DNA of 64,000 bases from assembly GCA_030765045.1 (NCBI GenBank), contig CM060962.1, positions 209,609,636 to 209,673,635 of the forward strand. The letters run 5' to 3'. This document shows positions 36,914-50,222 of this stretch, one piece after another (positions within the stretch are counted from its first letter, which is position 1; every line of letters starts with the position of its first letter). A program made the position numbers and the translations under genes. Under the pieces are notes generated by a model. The model was not told where the DNA came from and made no database searches. It saw only the letters and a program-made list of their open reading frames with translations. This DNA is from Tenodera sinensis. Taxonomy: Eukaryota > Arthropoda > Insecta > Mantodea > Mantidae.

Positions 36914-37980
36914 GTTGTATTCCACCCAAAAGTTCCATATAGAGATTTAATTGAAAATGCACGTTTTGGGAACTCCTGAATAAAATAATTTTAGAACAAA
37001 GTTTGCGCTTGGTCTCTCTCTAGATGTTTTAAGTTCAGCGCCTTCTAGAAGGTATCACGAAGATTTTCAAGAGAATCTCATCGTAAACACTTGAGAGTAA
37101 CCTGGAATATTCTTCGTTATTTTTTATTTTTGAAAATGGCTGTAGCAGATTTTATTGAAATATTTCGTGTTTAAGATATTTACATGGCAAATAAAATGTG
37201 TTATTTAGAATTTTCTGCGTAAAGTCTGTAAAGTTCTCAGGAATGGCTTTTACATCATTGGTAAACCTAAGATGTTTTTGCACAAAAATTGTACATCTCG
37301 TTAAGTCACGAAATTTGTGTCACAGTAGTTTTCTTCTTCTTCTTCTTCTTCTTCTTCTTCTTCTTCTTCTTCTTCTTCTTTTTTCGTTCTGAGATACTTT
37401 TGTTATTTATTTAAATGCTCAAATACACGGTTTTTAAGTGATCTGGCGTTATTGTTTTTTTATTATTATTTTTGTTTCTTTTATTTTTTTTTATTTTATT
37501 TTTTTTATTGTTGTTCAGAGAACATGCAATTTCAAAGCCAATCGTATAGCGACCCGCTCTTTAAAAATCTGACTCACTTTAGCCTACTCCTTTTAGCTTT
37601 AAAGAAATGCGTAATGACATTTTATCCTGAGTAACAAGAAGTAGGAGAATATTTACTTCTGTATGAATATTTTGTAGAATAGTGAGTGGAGAATGTAGTG
37701 TGAATACAAAACATGGGATTTTTAAAACTGCTGTCGCTATTCACTTAGGTATATCTCTCGAGGTTATGTAAAGATTATAGAATTTTAAGGTCTACCCTCC
37801 TTTAAACAACTGACTCGCTTCGGCATCCCTTATACCTACCTATAACGAAATGTGTAAAGCTTCTTGATTGTCATGAAATGGATAGAAAATGAGCTTTCGT
37901 AAGAATAGTTAGTAGAAGCTAGAAACAAACGATAGTGATAGTGGTTCATGTATATGCAACACATGAAATTTTTGCCCGGT
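36914..37980 (+). repeat. Family M repeat, copy 4 (motif A, motif C, two motif B copies)
   Basis: Motif A: 36914-36990 (TTGTATTCCACCCAAAAGTT, then CACGTTTTGGGAACTCCTGA, then ATAAAATAA). Motif C: 37167-37199 (TGTTTAAGATATTTACATGG, then CAAATAAAATGT). Motif B occurs twice, about 37637-37725 and about 37877-37975 (GAAATGGATAGAAAATGAGC, TAAGAATAGTTAGTAGAAG). The repeated B suggests an internal tandem duplication of about 240 bp. A (CTT)n run at 37330-37383 lies inside. No coding sequence was found. Confidence 0.6.
37330..37383. repeat. (CTT)n microsatellite
   Basis: An uninterrupted TTC/CTT run followed by poly-T, inside the family M copy. Confidence 0.95.
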
Positions 37981-38469
37981 TTTGATTCACTTCACTTTAT
38001 CCGTGGACCAGTCGGCTGCCACTTGTGAAGCTGTACAAGGAATTAAGATGTTCTAATTAAGCTCCGTCCTTATCTAACAAACCGCATCATAGATTGGATC
38101 TAATAAGGTCTCTACGCCGGTGGTTGAAGGGAGGATCAGTGTACCAACAGAATACAGTATGTATGTCAATAACAGGTTTGCGACTGACTGGTGCGCCGTG
38201 AGCAGTAAGAGTTATTAGCTGCTGTAATACAGTCCTGCCGGTTTTACCTCTAAACACGTGCACAAATGTACTTAGAGACGAGGGTGAAAACAACCACAAC
38301 TCAAATGTAAAGTATCAGCAGTTTATTGGTAGGTGGTCAAGGCTTTCAGAAATTTTAGTCTCAGAAAATGTTAGTTTTTCCGAAGCTATTCTTAACTGTT
38401 TATTTATTTACACAGGTTTACAATTATTAAATGTTTTCCTGTTCCCAAAGTTACATTTGGGTATTTGTG
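37981..38469. other. No recognised gene
   Basis: Spacer without recognised motifs. Confidence 0.5.
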
Positions 38470-39440
38470 TCCAATATTCACGGTCCTCCCAGTCATCTTG
38501 GTCTACTCCTCTTTTCATAATCTGCTATATCTCTGGCATCCATATGTCCATCATCTTCCCGACAGAGTCCATTTTATTATTCTATTCGGTATCCTTTCAT
38601 TTCTCCATCCTCATATGCCCATGCCTGCTAGTTCTTTATCTTCTATAAAGTCCAACGCTGAATTTTCATTTTTCGTCAAATTTTGCGTTCCAAATTTTTT
38701 CTGATTTGGAATGTCTTGCAGAACGCCTTAGAAAATCTATTTCGGTTGCCAGGAACTTTGATCGTAAGTCTTTATTTAATTTCCATGTTTCTGCTGCATA
38801 TGTCATAGGTAAATTTGAATTTTTGTTTCATTGAATATGTTTTTGGCCCACATTTAACATGTTGATAGCTGTTCTTACTTTATCCTATGTTTAATGTATT
38901 CTTCTTTTGCTTCCTTATTAATTCTTACTCGTAGATATTCGAATTCTTCACGTCCCTTTATTGTACCTGTCCTGTCTTCTAAAATTAAATCTCTAGTGGC
39001 ATCTCCACATACCATATAAAATGTTTCTTCAAGATTTGTTTTTGATTCCCATTTGTCAAATTGTTCTCACAATTTCCTAAATATGTATTCCACATCATCG
39101 TATTCTTGTGATATAATCACCTGATCGTCTGCAAACAATAATGTGCATAGCATTTCCTCTTCAATCGGTATTCCCATTCCTGAACATTTTTGCTTCCAAA
39201 TTCTCAAAGTTCTGTGTAGGTACATATATTTTAAATAACGTTGGTGGCATACTGTATCCCTGTCGAAAACCTTTTGAAATCATTATTTCATCTGACAGCT
39301 CTTTGCCAACTTTGACTCTTGCCACAGCTCCGTCATACAAATTCTTTGTTGCCGCTACAATGGTATTAATTTTTTGTTCGTTTAAACATTACCATAACAT
39401 ATTTAATAGAATGCTATCTTAGCTATTATAGCTATTCTTA
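38470..39440 (-). mobile_element. LINE reverse transcriptase remnant with FADD box
   Basis: Reading leftward, LNEQKINTIVAATKNLYDGAV (39385-39320, shown in part) precedes VGKELSDEIMISKGFRQGYS, then MPPTLFKIYV, the RT motif G-x-R-Q-G...P-x-L-F. The catalytic box TLLFADDQVII is intact at about 39110-39142, with both Asp codons in 39124-39135. After a frame break, MTYAAETWKLNKDLRSKF and EIDFLRRSARHSKS (about 38810-38720) match the YGAETW...FLRR thumb block. Stops and frameshifts make it inactive. It ends about 280 bp before the scribbler exon. Confidence 0.88.
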
Positions 39441-39539
39441 ACTGTTTCATCACTATATTCTTAAAATGTTACATGATATATTTTAAAACAGAAGTTATTA
39501 AAATGGCGTAACGAGAATATCTATGATAGTTGAACATTA

Positions 39540-39660
39540 CGCAGAAATGTTTGCATTATCGTTTATTATCTCAAATATGGTCTTATCGATTTTGATTGGA
39601 ATACCATATGTTTAAGATATTTTCATGCCAAATAAAATGTATATGGCTAAAATGAATGGT
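39540..39660 (+). repeat. Family M repeat, partial copy (motif C)
   Basis: TGTTTAAGATATTTTCATGC followed by CAAATAAAATGT at about 39609-39640 differs at two positions from motif C at 37167-37199. It lies about 75 bp upstream of the splice acceptor of the coding exon, so an old repeat forms part of the intron end. Confidence 0.6.
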
Positions 39661-39700
39661 ACATTATCCTCTTAATGAGTGCAAAAATGTGACATGACGG

Positions 39701-39716
39701 TGTTGCTATGTTGCAG
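39701..39716 (+). promoter_or_regulatory. Splice acceptor of the scribbler exon
   Basis: TGTTGCTATGTTGCAG ends in AG at 39715-39716 before GGGC. The pyrimidine tract is weak. An alternative reading is that the exon begins with a transcription start further left and is not spliced here. The in-frame TAA at 39721-39723 limits any coding continuation from upstream in this frame. Confidence 0.6.
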
Positions 39717-39724
39717 GGGCTAAG

Positions 39725-39814
39725 ATGTTGGTGGCCGGCGGGCCGTGCGGGCCTGGTCAAGCCTCACACCACGGCTCGCCACGGACCCGGATCTGCGGAT
39801 GGCTGCCCCAATGA
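39725..39814 (+). promoter_or_regulatory. Upstream ORF overlapping the scribbler start
   Basis: An ATG at 39725 opens a 29-codon frame that stops at TGA 39812-39814. It is in a different frame from the main CDS and runs past the main start (39799). If the mRNA includes this exon from 39717, ribosomes starting here would miss the first main ATG, so translation would depend on leaky scanning. Functional effect is inferred. Confidence 0.5.
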
Positions 39815-40637
39815 GAGACAGCCCGCTGGACGGCGGCCACCGAGCGAAGGTGGCAGATCCCAGGACGGCGGCGGCAGTAGCAGCCAAGGCGGAATCGGCC
39901 AACTTCGAGTACGACGATAATGAGTGGGATATCGGGATCGGCGATCTCATCATAGACTTGGATGCGGATATAGAGAAAACGAACGAGAAGGCGGCGGGGG
40001 TGGGGTCCGCCTCGCAGCAGCCATCGGCAGCGGCGGGCATGTCTTCCGCAACGAGTGCGCCCGGTAACAAGACCGGGAAAATGGCAGTGGAACACTCAGC
40101 CACGGTCGACAAAGGACTCAAGATGAAGATCAAACGGACCAAACCGGGTACAAAGACCTCGGAGGCAAAACACGAAATAGTGAAACCCGGGGAACAGAAT
40201 GGCGGTGAGGCGGCGGGGGCGGCAGACGGCAAGGGAAAGTCCTCCGCCGTGAGTGGGGGCGGGTTGGGATCGGGGGGCGGCAGTGGTAGTGGTGGTGGCG
40301 GGAACGGGAACAGTGCAGGGAACAGTGGCAGTGGAAGTGGCGGTGGCGGGGGCGGCAGTGGTGGCAATAGCAGCAGTAGCAACGGTAGCAGTAGTAGCAG
40401 CAGTAAGCGAGGCTCTAGTGGCCATCGCAGGGACAAAGCGAGGGACAAGCATGGTGGTGGCGGGGGCGGCGATAAGACGGCTACGAAACCGTCTCAGTCT
40501 CCTGCTGCCTCCTCATCGCAGCCGCCCCCGAACGCGCCTGATGTGAATGGCGTGGTGAGGCCTCCGACATCGACGTCGGTCGTGGCGACTAGCGTTAGCC
40601 AGCAGCAGCAAAATGTGTCGCAGCAACCGCAGCAGAC

Positions 40638-40668
<31 letters not shown>

Positions 40669-40989
40669 CAAGGACAGCAGTCGCCGCAGCAATCGCCGGC
40701 AGCGACGCCGACCTCTCAGACGCAACCTCCTCCACCGCCGCAGCAACAGCGCGTCGTGTTTCCGGTGTCTTCCGGTCCAGGACCGCCACCAGCACCTTGC
40801 ATCGCGCCATGCAATGCGCCAGGACCGCCCTCAGTGGCGGCAACTGCACCAGTCGCGGCAGCAACCAAGCCGGATCAGCCCAAGGTCGTGGCCTCCACAC
40901 CAACTGGCAGTGCAACCTCGGCAACGGAAGATAGCCGCTCCACGTCTCCACCTCCTCCCAAGAAGATAAAGACTTCCAACGAACCCAAG
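39799..40989 (+). CDS. sbb: First coding exon of a scribbler/brakeless (ZNF608/ZNF609-family) transcriptional regulator
   Basis: Encodes 397 residues of the N-terminus, starting at the first in-frame ATG after the TAA at 39721 (MAAPMRDSP...; a second Met is at residue 5). Residues 42-60 are EWDIGIGDLIIDLDADIEK, the family hallmark also found at the N-terminus of vertebrate ZNF608/ZNF609. Residues 107-124 are LKMKIKRTKPGTKTSEAK, a conserved basic block of insect scribbler. Then follow a Gly/Ser tract (151-222), poly-Gln (268-298), Pro-rich stretches and a PPPPKKIKTS nuclear-signal-like end (384-393). Known family role: nuclear corepressor acting in patterning, axon guidance and larval behaviour in Drosophila. 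The exon ends AAG|GTATGT in phase 0. It is GC-rich against an AT-rich surround. The zinc-finger region is not in this window. Confidence 0.93.
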
Positions 40990-40995
40990 GTATGT
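40990..40995 (+). promoter_or_regulatory. Splice donor of the scribbler exon
   Basis: GTATGT follows AAG, giving a consensus insect donor AAG|GTATGT. The reading frame stays open into the intron to 41103, so intron retention would add 37 residues and then stop. Confidence 0.85.
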
Positions 40996-41349
40996 ACGCT
41001 TTTTTATTTGTGTACGGCTGCAGCTCGAGTGGCTGGCACCAGATACAAGTTAGTGATGTTAAACGCTTGCATAACGAGTAGAATTTGTGGCTACTGTATT
41101 TGATTATCTCAATGATCATTATCTCTCAGCATCGAGATAAAATTTTAAATTCTCTAGGTGATGCTTCTTGTGAAATTGAGCAAGTAGTTATGTAAGTATG
41201 TAGTGAAAAAAGGCATCTTATTAGGTGAGAATGCACGCAAGTAAAATTCTCTAAGTTTTAAGCAAGTTTAGGGCGTCAGCTGTGCCTGAGCTTTGGCCAC
41301 ATGAAATTCCTGTGTTATGAATTTAAAAAGGTACCCCAGCACAAGTTCC

Positions 41350-41575
41350 TGCCGTGGCGCAGGTGGCTAGAGCGTGGCAGCTCTGGTTCCCGGCCACAGA
41401 ATGTTCCCTGGTTCGATCCCACCCAAAGTCGCGGGATATTCGTCCTGTGTTCAATTCACTGGATTCCTAATGGGATATATGTGTAGCACTGAGAGGGCCG
41501 ATGAGTATTCTCCAATTCCCACATACACTACTACTGCCATTACTTCTACTATCCCAACGCAAGAGTAGTAACAGC
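41350..41575 (+). mobile_element. tRNA-derived SINE (family C)
   Basis: The head CCGTGGCGCAGGTGGCTAGA contains an A box (TGGCGCAGGTGG), and CTGGTTCGATCCC near 41408-41420 is the B box, at tRNA-like spacing. The body continues to a (CTA)n-like end near 41525-41570. It differs from families A and B in head and body. No clear target duplication was found. Confidence 0.75.
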
Positions 41576-44500
41576 GTGATGTTATATTGGAGTATGTTGC
41601 ATTCACTTCATATCTTAAGAGAAGACAGTGAAAATTGGTTAATTGGGAATCATTAAACGCCTCACAAATGAAATATTTATACGCCTTCACGCGCTTTTAG
41701 AAATGTAAAATCTAACATTCCAAGGAAGTATAATACACTAGCTTTTATACCAGATTTATCATGGACGTATGATTCAGTACAAGCAGCTTGTTTTCAAAAG
41801 ATAACCAGAGACATAATTTTCGTAAAAAGTGGGCTTGAAATTTTAGCACATTCAATAGACTTCTTAATAGTATTAGTTTTTAAAATAGTACCAATAATAA
41901 TCACTAATGCAGATAATGAGAAAGTAACCATTATGATTCATAAGGTTATCCTAATTTTCTAATTTGTTCATCTCAAAATGTTCCCGCATTAAGTAGTAGT
42001 ACTAATTTGCATACTTAGCATTGCACATCGAACGACAGACTAATTTGTCTTTCCCGTATCCTTGAATTTATTGTCCTAGAACAATTTATGATAAAATGTA
42101 CCTATCATTTACCCCTTATAATTGTAATGCCCAGTGATGAATATCTCCCATACACACGGAAATGGGTGTCAAATATCGGCAGAAGGTGTATTTGATTTCC
42201 TAAGTCCTCCAGGTTGTAGAAATGATGTAAAAGCCAGTATGTTTTGGTGGTGAATCAATTATCGGAATGTTCGATTGATTATACCTACTGATAATCGTAA
42301 TAAATAATACTCTTTGTTCCAGTAATTCAATATAAATACCCTACAGTTTGCACATAATTCAGCTACCCCTAATATTAACATATAACGAAATAGGGTATAC
42401 CTGTTGAATATGAACATAACTCACTCCATGGCCACCAAGACGTTTATGGCGTATAGTCTACAACCATTAAGAAAAAACGTTCCAGTTCTTAGTTATAAGC
42501 AGGCATAGGAATTCTTAAGCAGTTGGCTTCAAGTTATTTACGCTCAAACCGTAATTGCTTCAAAGAACGTGTATAAAAAAGAAATAAACAGCGGCCAAGG
42601 GTCTTTGACAGGCAGGTAAAAACCGGTCTGAGTGCTGTCTGCAAACCCCAAAAGACTGACTGTACGAGGCATGGAGGATAGTTTGTTATCTGCGACCTCC
42701 CTGCCTATAGTCCCGTAACAGTTCATCTTTGTTTCCTTCCGACCTGGCTTTAATGCTTAGAAATTCGTATGCCTGATTATAAGCATCGTTCGAATTATAT
42801 CTCTCTTTACTCCTATACCATTATTTAACATACGTTGATAATTAGTCAATTATAGCATACTGAGGAAGTATAGCAAAACTTCCTCACGCAGAGGCTATCT
42901 TTTCTCTTATTCATGCTTTTTCTGTGGAGTACGTTCTGCTCCGTTAAAAGACAAAGCTAAATTCCCAAGTATATATGTGGTTTTAATGTCCATGTCTAGT
43001 AAATCTTTCTTCTTATCTGCGTATAATATTATTGTTTATGTTCCCAGTTTTTATATTCAAACCTGTCAAATCTGAAGTTTGGTTCTCAGTAACTCCAAAA
43101 TAAAACATGGAATATTCTAAAAGACACACTTAGAAACTATAGATGAATTTTACGACAAAAATCAATAAATGAATACTCTATGTCTCAAGTGCTAACATTT
43201 TATAATAATTTAGTTGATCTTCAGAAATGTCCATTGCTGTGGTAGTTATTTCAGAAGTGAAGATCGAGATATAAATTATCAAATGACCTGAAACATTAGA
43301 TTCCCAGCAGAACTAAGTTATCGATGATAACTTATTATGGGTTAGGTCAGACGTCTTATGATATTTCTTGTGATAACATACACTATAAGACAGAATCACA
43401 GTGGGTTTAGTTGGCAACAATGCATATTACATGATAACATTTCCGGTTCATTCACGGCAAGGCATTCGGCTGAACTGTTCTGAATCATGCCATCAGGATG
43501 TTTTAAGGCCACGGAGAGCGTATGTTAAAACCAATACTACCGCTAAACCAAACACCTTCCCTGAAAATTACACCTGTAGTAACGGGACTTGCAATTTGCC
43601 CATTCTTTGAAAAGGTTTTCTCTTGTGAAGAGTAGAAACGGCAACCTAGATGTTGAGCGAAACTCTGGTTATGACTTTCATTACAAACTGCCGTGGGAGA
43701 AACCGTAATTACGATTCCAGGTTGAGGCCATTACAGTGCAATAACCACGGGACAGTTAAACTGAAATTAAAAGCGTTTAGGTCGAGCGCTTCACATTACC
43801 TAGGTATAATCTCTACAGGAAAGGTGTTTCTTTAAAGAACTTAAAACAAACAGTCCTATATCGTTCCCTTCTTATCACATTCAAGCCGTGGGATGATCAC
43901 AGAAAATATGTTTTAATAAAATACGAATGTTAAGATAATGAATGCTTCAGTGAAATTTGAAAAATCTGCAGCCTTATTGAAATTTGTGCCAGGCATTGCA
44001 CACAATAACAGCTATGTTTTTACGAAGTTCCAAAACTTAGGCGTAACTGATTATTTAAATATTGCTTTATGATGTAAATTCATTGCTCTGATTCATAGAT
44101 GGGGAGAAATGACACATTGTGTCATTACCCATACATCGTACTTTTAACCCCGACCACTCGGCTACACATGTTTAGGTACCCCCGTGGACAAAAAAAGAAA
44201 AATGAGTCATGTCTCGGGCGCATAGGTAAATGTATACGTGCCTACATACATACACACATACATGACAGATAGTCAGAAATCCCTACTTGTGAAAATGTGC
44301 ATGTTATTTGGTATTCGTGGAGTTCTCTCCGTTAAAGTAGCCTGACGTTCTAGACATGACTCTTTTTGTACATGGGTGTACCAGGTCACGCGCCCCGCTG
44401 TTGTCTATCTACCTCAGAGAACCGGTCAGTGCCTCACACTGTGTCAGTGTTGGAATCATGTCGCATAGTTCGATAAAAAAAAATGCCTCAAAGTCGAATG

Positions 44501-44902
44501 AGAACATAAGTACTATTGTGTTCCTAGTAAAAATAAAGCATTGTGTTTGCTGTGCCAAACGAAAATGTAGGTAACGCAATCACAATACCAATACCTCATG
44601 TTTCTGTTAGGTTACGCCACTGCATGCCTTGTATGTAAAGACGCGTGTATAAGTAAACAAACACCCGGAAAAGGCGGGTGGCCTGCATTTGGTGATGGGT
44701 AAAAGTGGAGGGGGTAAATACTTGATCACAGTCCTGTCACCCATCTTCCCCATGCCTGCTCTAATCAATTGCTCCACACGATGCATTTTTTTCAAAATAT
44801 TCACATAAAAATTGAGGTTTTACAGCTAATAAAGTTTACAAAAAGGCCTATCATTTTTTATCAACCCCCAACCATCGTAAGAGAAGTTTCACTTTTTATA
44901 CC
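41576..44902. other. No recognised gene
   Basis: AT-rich intronic DNA. Short frames at 43401-43835 (+) have no known domain and no splice sites I can support. Confidence 0.45.
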
Positions 44903-45055
44903 TTGATGCCGACTCCCTGTGTGCGACCACTTTTGATGCCGACTCCCTGTGTGTGACCACTTTTGATGCCGTCTACAATATCTTGATCGGTCCTTCACGA
45001 ATCTGCTGTCAGCTGCTCCGGTGGCGTAATACGAGGGTTTTGTCTCGGAGTACAC
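44903..45055. repeat. 30-bp tandem repeat and a block shared with 58.3 kb
   Basis: TTGATGCCGACTCCCTGTGT plus ten bases is repeated with a 30-bp period at 44903 and 44933, and a partial third unit starts at 44963. From there to about 45050 the sequence (TGATGCCGTCTACAATAT, then GAATCTGCTGTCAGCTGCT) resembles 58303-58385 in the same orientation. The two are therefore copies of one unidentified dispersed repeat. Confidence 0.65.
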
Positions 45056-46364
45056 GTGGGTTGGTGTGAAAATGAATAGGCAGTTAAGCAGGCTGATAAA
45101 CTGTAGAGGAGACTAATGAGTTATTTGGAATGAGTTGCCGACTGTTTGAAGATGAATTAAACTGTTTCTAATCTTATCACTCAAATTTTTAACTATTGAA
45201 TTATATCTGCTAACTTACAGTTTATCAGCACTTTACAGTTTAAAGATAACTGTTTCCGTAATAACATGAGAAGCGTAAGTTGCCGGGAGTCGCAGAAATG
45301 CTAATCCGAAGGTCCTCTTGCGGCGACCGCAAAATCTGTATAACTTGAGTGAGGTCTTACGGCGCTACGAACTGTAGATAATCACAAACACTTCTTAAGA
45401 CTATTAAACACGAAGGAAAATGGCAAGACTTTTAGAAATACGCGCCGTTATCACTCCCCACTTAGTTTCCTACTTATGTTGCTAACTTTCGAAGCTTCTC
45501 TCATTCGCTATGAAACACAATTTTCCCTCGAGAACCTGCTAAATGTTAAGAATTCCTTCAACTTTCAAAACTAGGCTGCGTTCATTTCCGCACGTACCGA
45601 CTTCTGACATAACTGGTTTCCAGGTACGCCTTGAGCTAAAGGTTTTCTTGTCGACATTTCACCAGGACCCTAATTGCCATAGCTAAATTAGCACAACTAA
45701 GTTGAAGTAATAAAATGTAATCCTTGCTTTTTCCATTATAGATTGATTTTAATATTACCTAATTATTTTTTGCCTTTATCTCCCTATCATTTATTTATAA
45801 TTATTAGTCTTACCCATCCATAATATCAAATTTGGAAAAGTCGTTTGTTTTTCAAATGCCGATTTCCCTCCTCAAAATTGGAGCATTGTGAAAATTGACC
45901 CCAACTGTGTAAATTTCACTTTTGTTGTTTTTAGAAAGTTCAGTGTTTATCATATTTCATTTGGATTTTTCTCTTATGGTTATTTAAATGTGTCATGTGA
46001 CCTGTGGAGGGGGCATGATCCTAGGGAATGCATCTGTGTAACGCTAAATTTGCTAATTATTTTTCTATCAAGCTGAAAATTTAACTACGGTATCATTGCA
46101 TGTAGTACATACACTGTATATATCAAGTTTGCTGCAGCTATGGTTTTTGGTTTGAAAGATAAAAAATTGTACATAGAAAATTTGTAGGTACCATTTTACA
46201 GGTTTAAAATACCCCGCCGACGAATCATTTGGAAAATGCTAATTATGAACATAGCAGCTATGTGAATGTTTTTGGCTGATCTTTAATTAATGTTAAAATA
46301 AATACTTTGTAATGTACAAGCTCAAATTTTATTTTAATTTTCTATGCAAGTTCCTAAGCTATAG

Positions 46365-46368
<4 letters not shown>
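45056..46368. other. No recognised gene
   Basis: AT-rich intronic DNA without recognised motifs. Confidence 0.5.

Positions 46369-46422
<54 letters not shown>
46369..46422. repeat. (CT)n microsatellite
   Basis: An uninterrupted CT run of about 54 bases. Confidence 0.95.
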
Positions 46423-46424
<2 letters not shown>

Positions 46425-47476
46425 AATAAACATGCATGAAAGGTCCTTAAGTTTATTTATTATGGGTTTTATACTAATTTTGAAAGTTCGAAGGAATTGA
46501 TTTAAAACTACATCGCGTGAAATAGCATGTATGTTTTAAAAATGCTGTTAAAATTCAGAAAATAATCTTTAATCATTTTGTCAGTTTGTTCTTGAACATT
46601 TTTCAACTTTACCTTGGTTAGAACTGCCTTGCTGCCACATTGAACCATCCTAATAGAATAAAATGAGCAAGTTTGGTGCTTTTGTTTAAAGATGCATTGC
46701 CTAAAGCTATATGGTCATTTCTTAAGTTTATTGGTTGTTTAAGTGCTCCAAATGGAAAGAAAGAAAGAAAGAAGGAGAAAGAAGTCTTCTCACGGTTTAG
46801 AATTCATATTATTTAATTATGAAAAAAACTTTTTATCTTTTTTACAATATTTGGTCAGATTTCACCGATGCATCAGTTTGACAACTGAAAAACTCGGGAC
46901 TTGGACCATATATTCGGCTCTGTGAAGTGACGCTGTGCTCCTAAGCTACAGTGAACGATTCCCCCGAGAGCCAATAAGGACGTAGGTTTGCGCGATGCGG
47001 TTGTATTTATCCCAAAACATTATCAGCAACTAGTAGTTGGCAAATCTAAAAAACATGAGTACTACATAACCTCAGTTACACGTTTTATAGGGAAACGGCT
47101 AAAATAACACATCCATAAAAATACGTAAAGGTGAATTTCCTTATGCAAATGAAACTATGGCTGACGCAAAATTTAATGGCGGGTGGCTCGGTACAACATC
47201 CAATCATAGCCTTACCAGGCCTTGCGGTGTTGTATATTTAAACACGCTCTGAAATGACGGTGTAATGCCGGTGATGTAAATATTATTTGCATTCACAAAA
47301 TGTATTTGTACAACAAGGAAAAGGAATAGTAATAGTCAACTATCAGTCGCCATTAAATTTTGCGTCTACCATAATTATCTATCATTTAATACAGGAAGTC
47401 AATAAATGAAACAAATAATAAACACAACACACTACTCAGAGTAGTTGATAAATATTAGTATCAATTGTTATTGCTA

Positions 47477-47478
<2 letters not shown>
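46423..47478. other. No recognised gene
   Basis: AT-rich intronic DNA. A short purine-rich GAAA stretch at 46755-46785 was noted. Confidence 0.5.
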
Positions 47479-47546
<68 letters not shown>

Positions 47547-47549
47547 TAT
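47479..47549. repeat. (TTA)n microsatellite
   Basis: A TTA/ATT trinucleotide run directly upstream of a SINE fragment. Confidence 0.95.
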
Positions 47550-47550
47550 T

Positions 47551-47779
47551 CCTGCTTCTGGCGTGACGGACCCGGGTTCGATACCCGGTACCACATGGGT
47601 TTTTTTCCCCGCTGAGAGGTCTGGTTCGGGGTGCACTCAGCCTCGTTAGGTCCCGGAGAGGCCAATTGAGCTACTTGATTGATAAGTAGCGGCCCTTGGT
47701 CGAAAAGATTGCATAACCGGCCGGTAGGGACCGGGGTGTTGACCACCTCACACCTCCAGTAGTGTACCCCACTCATAAC
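47551..47779 (+). mobile_element. tRNA-derived SINE fragment (family D)
   Basis: It starts with a tRNA-like 3' half: GACGGACCCGGGTTCGATAC (47565-47584) contains the B box GGTTCGATACC. A GC-rich body follows, with GGTCTGGTTCGGGGTGCACT and CCGGCCGGTAGGGACCGGGG. The A box side is missing, replaced by the TTA microsatellite. It ends immediately at the left terminus of the hAT element at 47780. Confidence 0.7.

Positions 47780-50222
<2,443 letters not shown>

Noticed and set aside
39745..39798. GTG start for the scribbler exon giving 18 extra residues
   Set aside because: GTG initiation is not expected in an animal gene; the first in-frame ATG is at 39799, and a TAA precedes it at 39721.
39720..40448. 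242-codon minus-strand frame opposite the scribbler exon
   Set aside because: Antisense shadow of a GC-rich coding exon with codon bias; Leu/Pro/Ala-rich low-complexity translation.
44130..44215. Minus-strand A-box-like word TAGCCGAGTGG suggesting another SINE or tRNA
   Set aside because: No B box at the right distance and no body shared with other copies.
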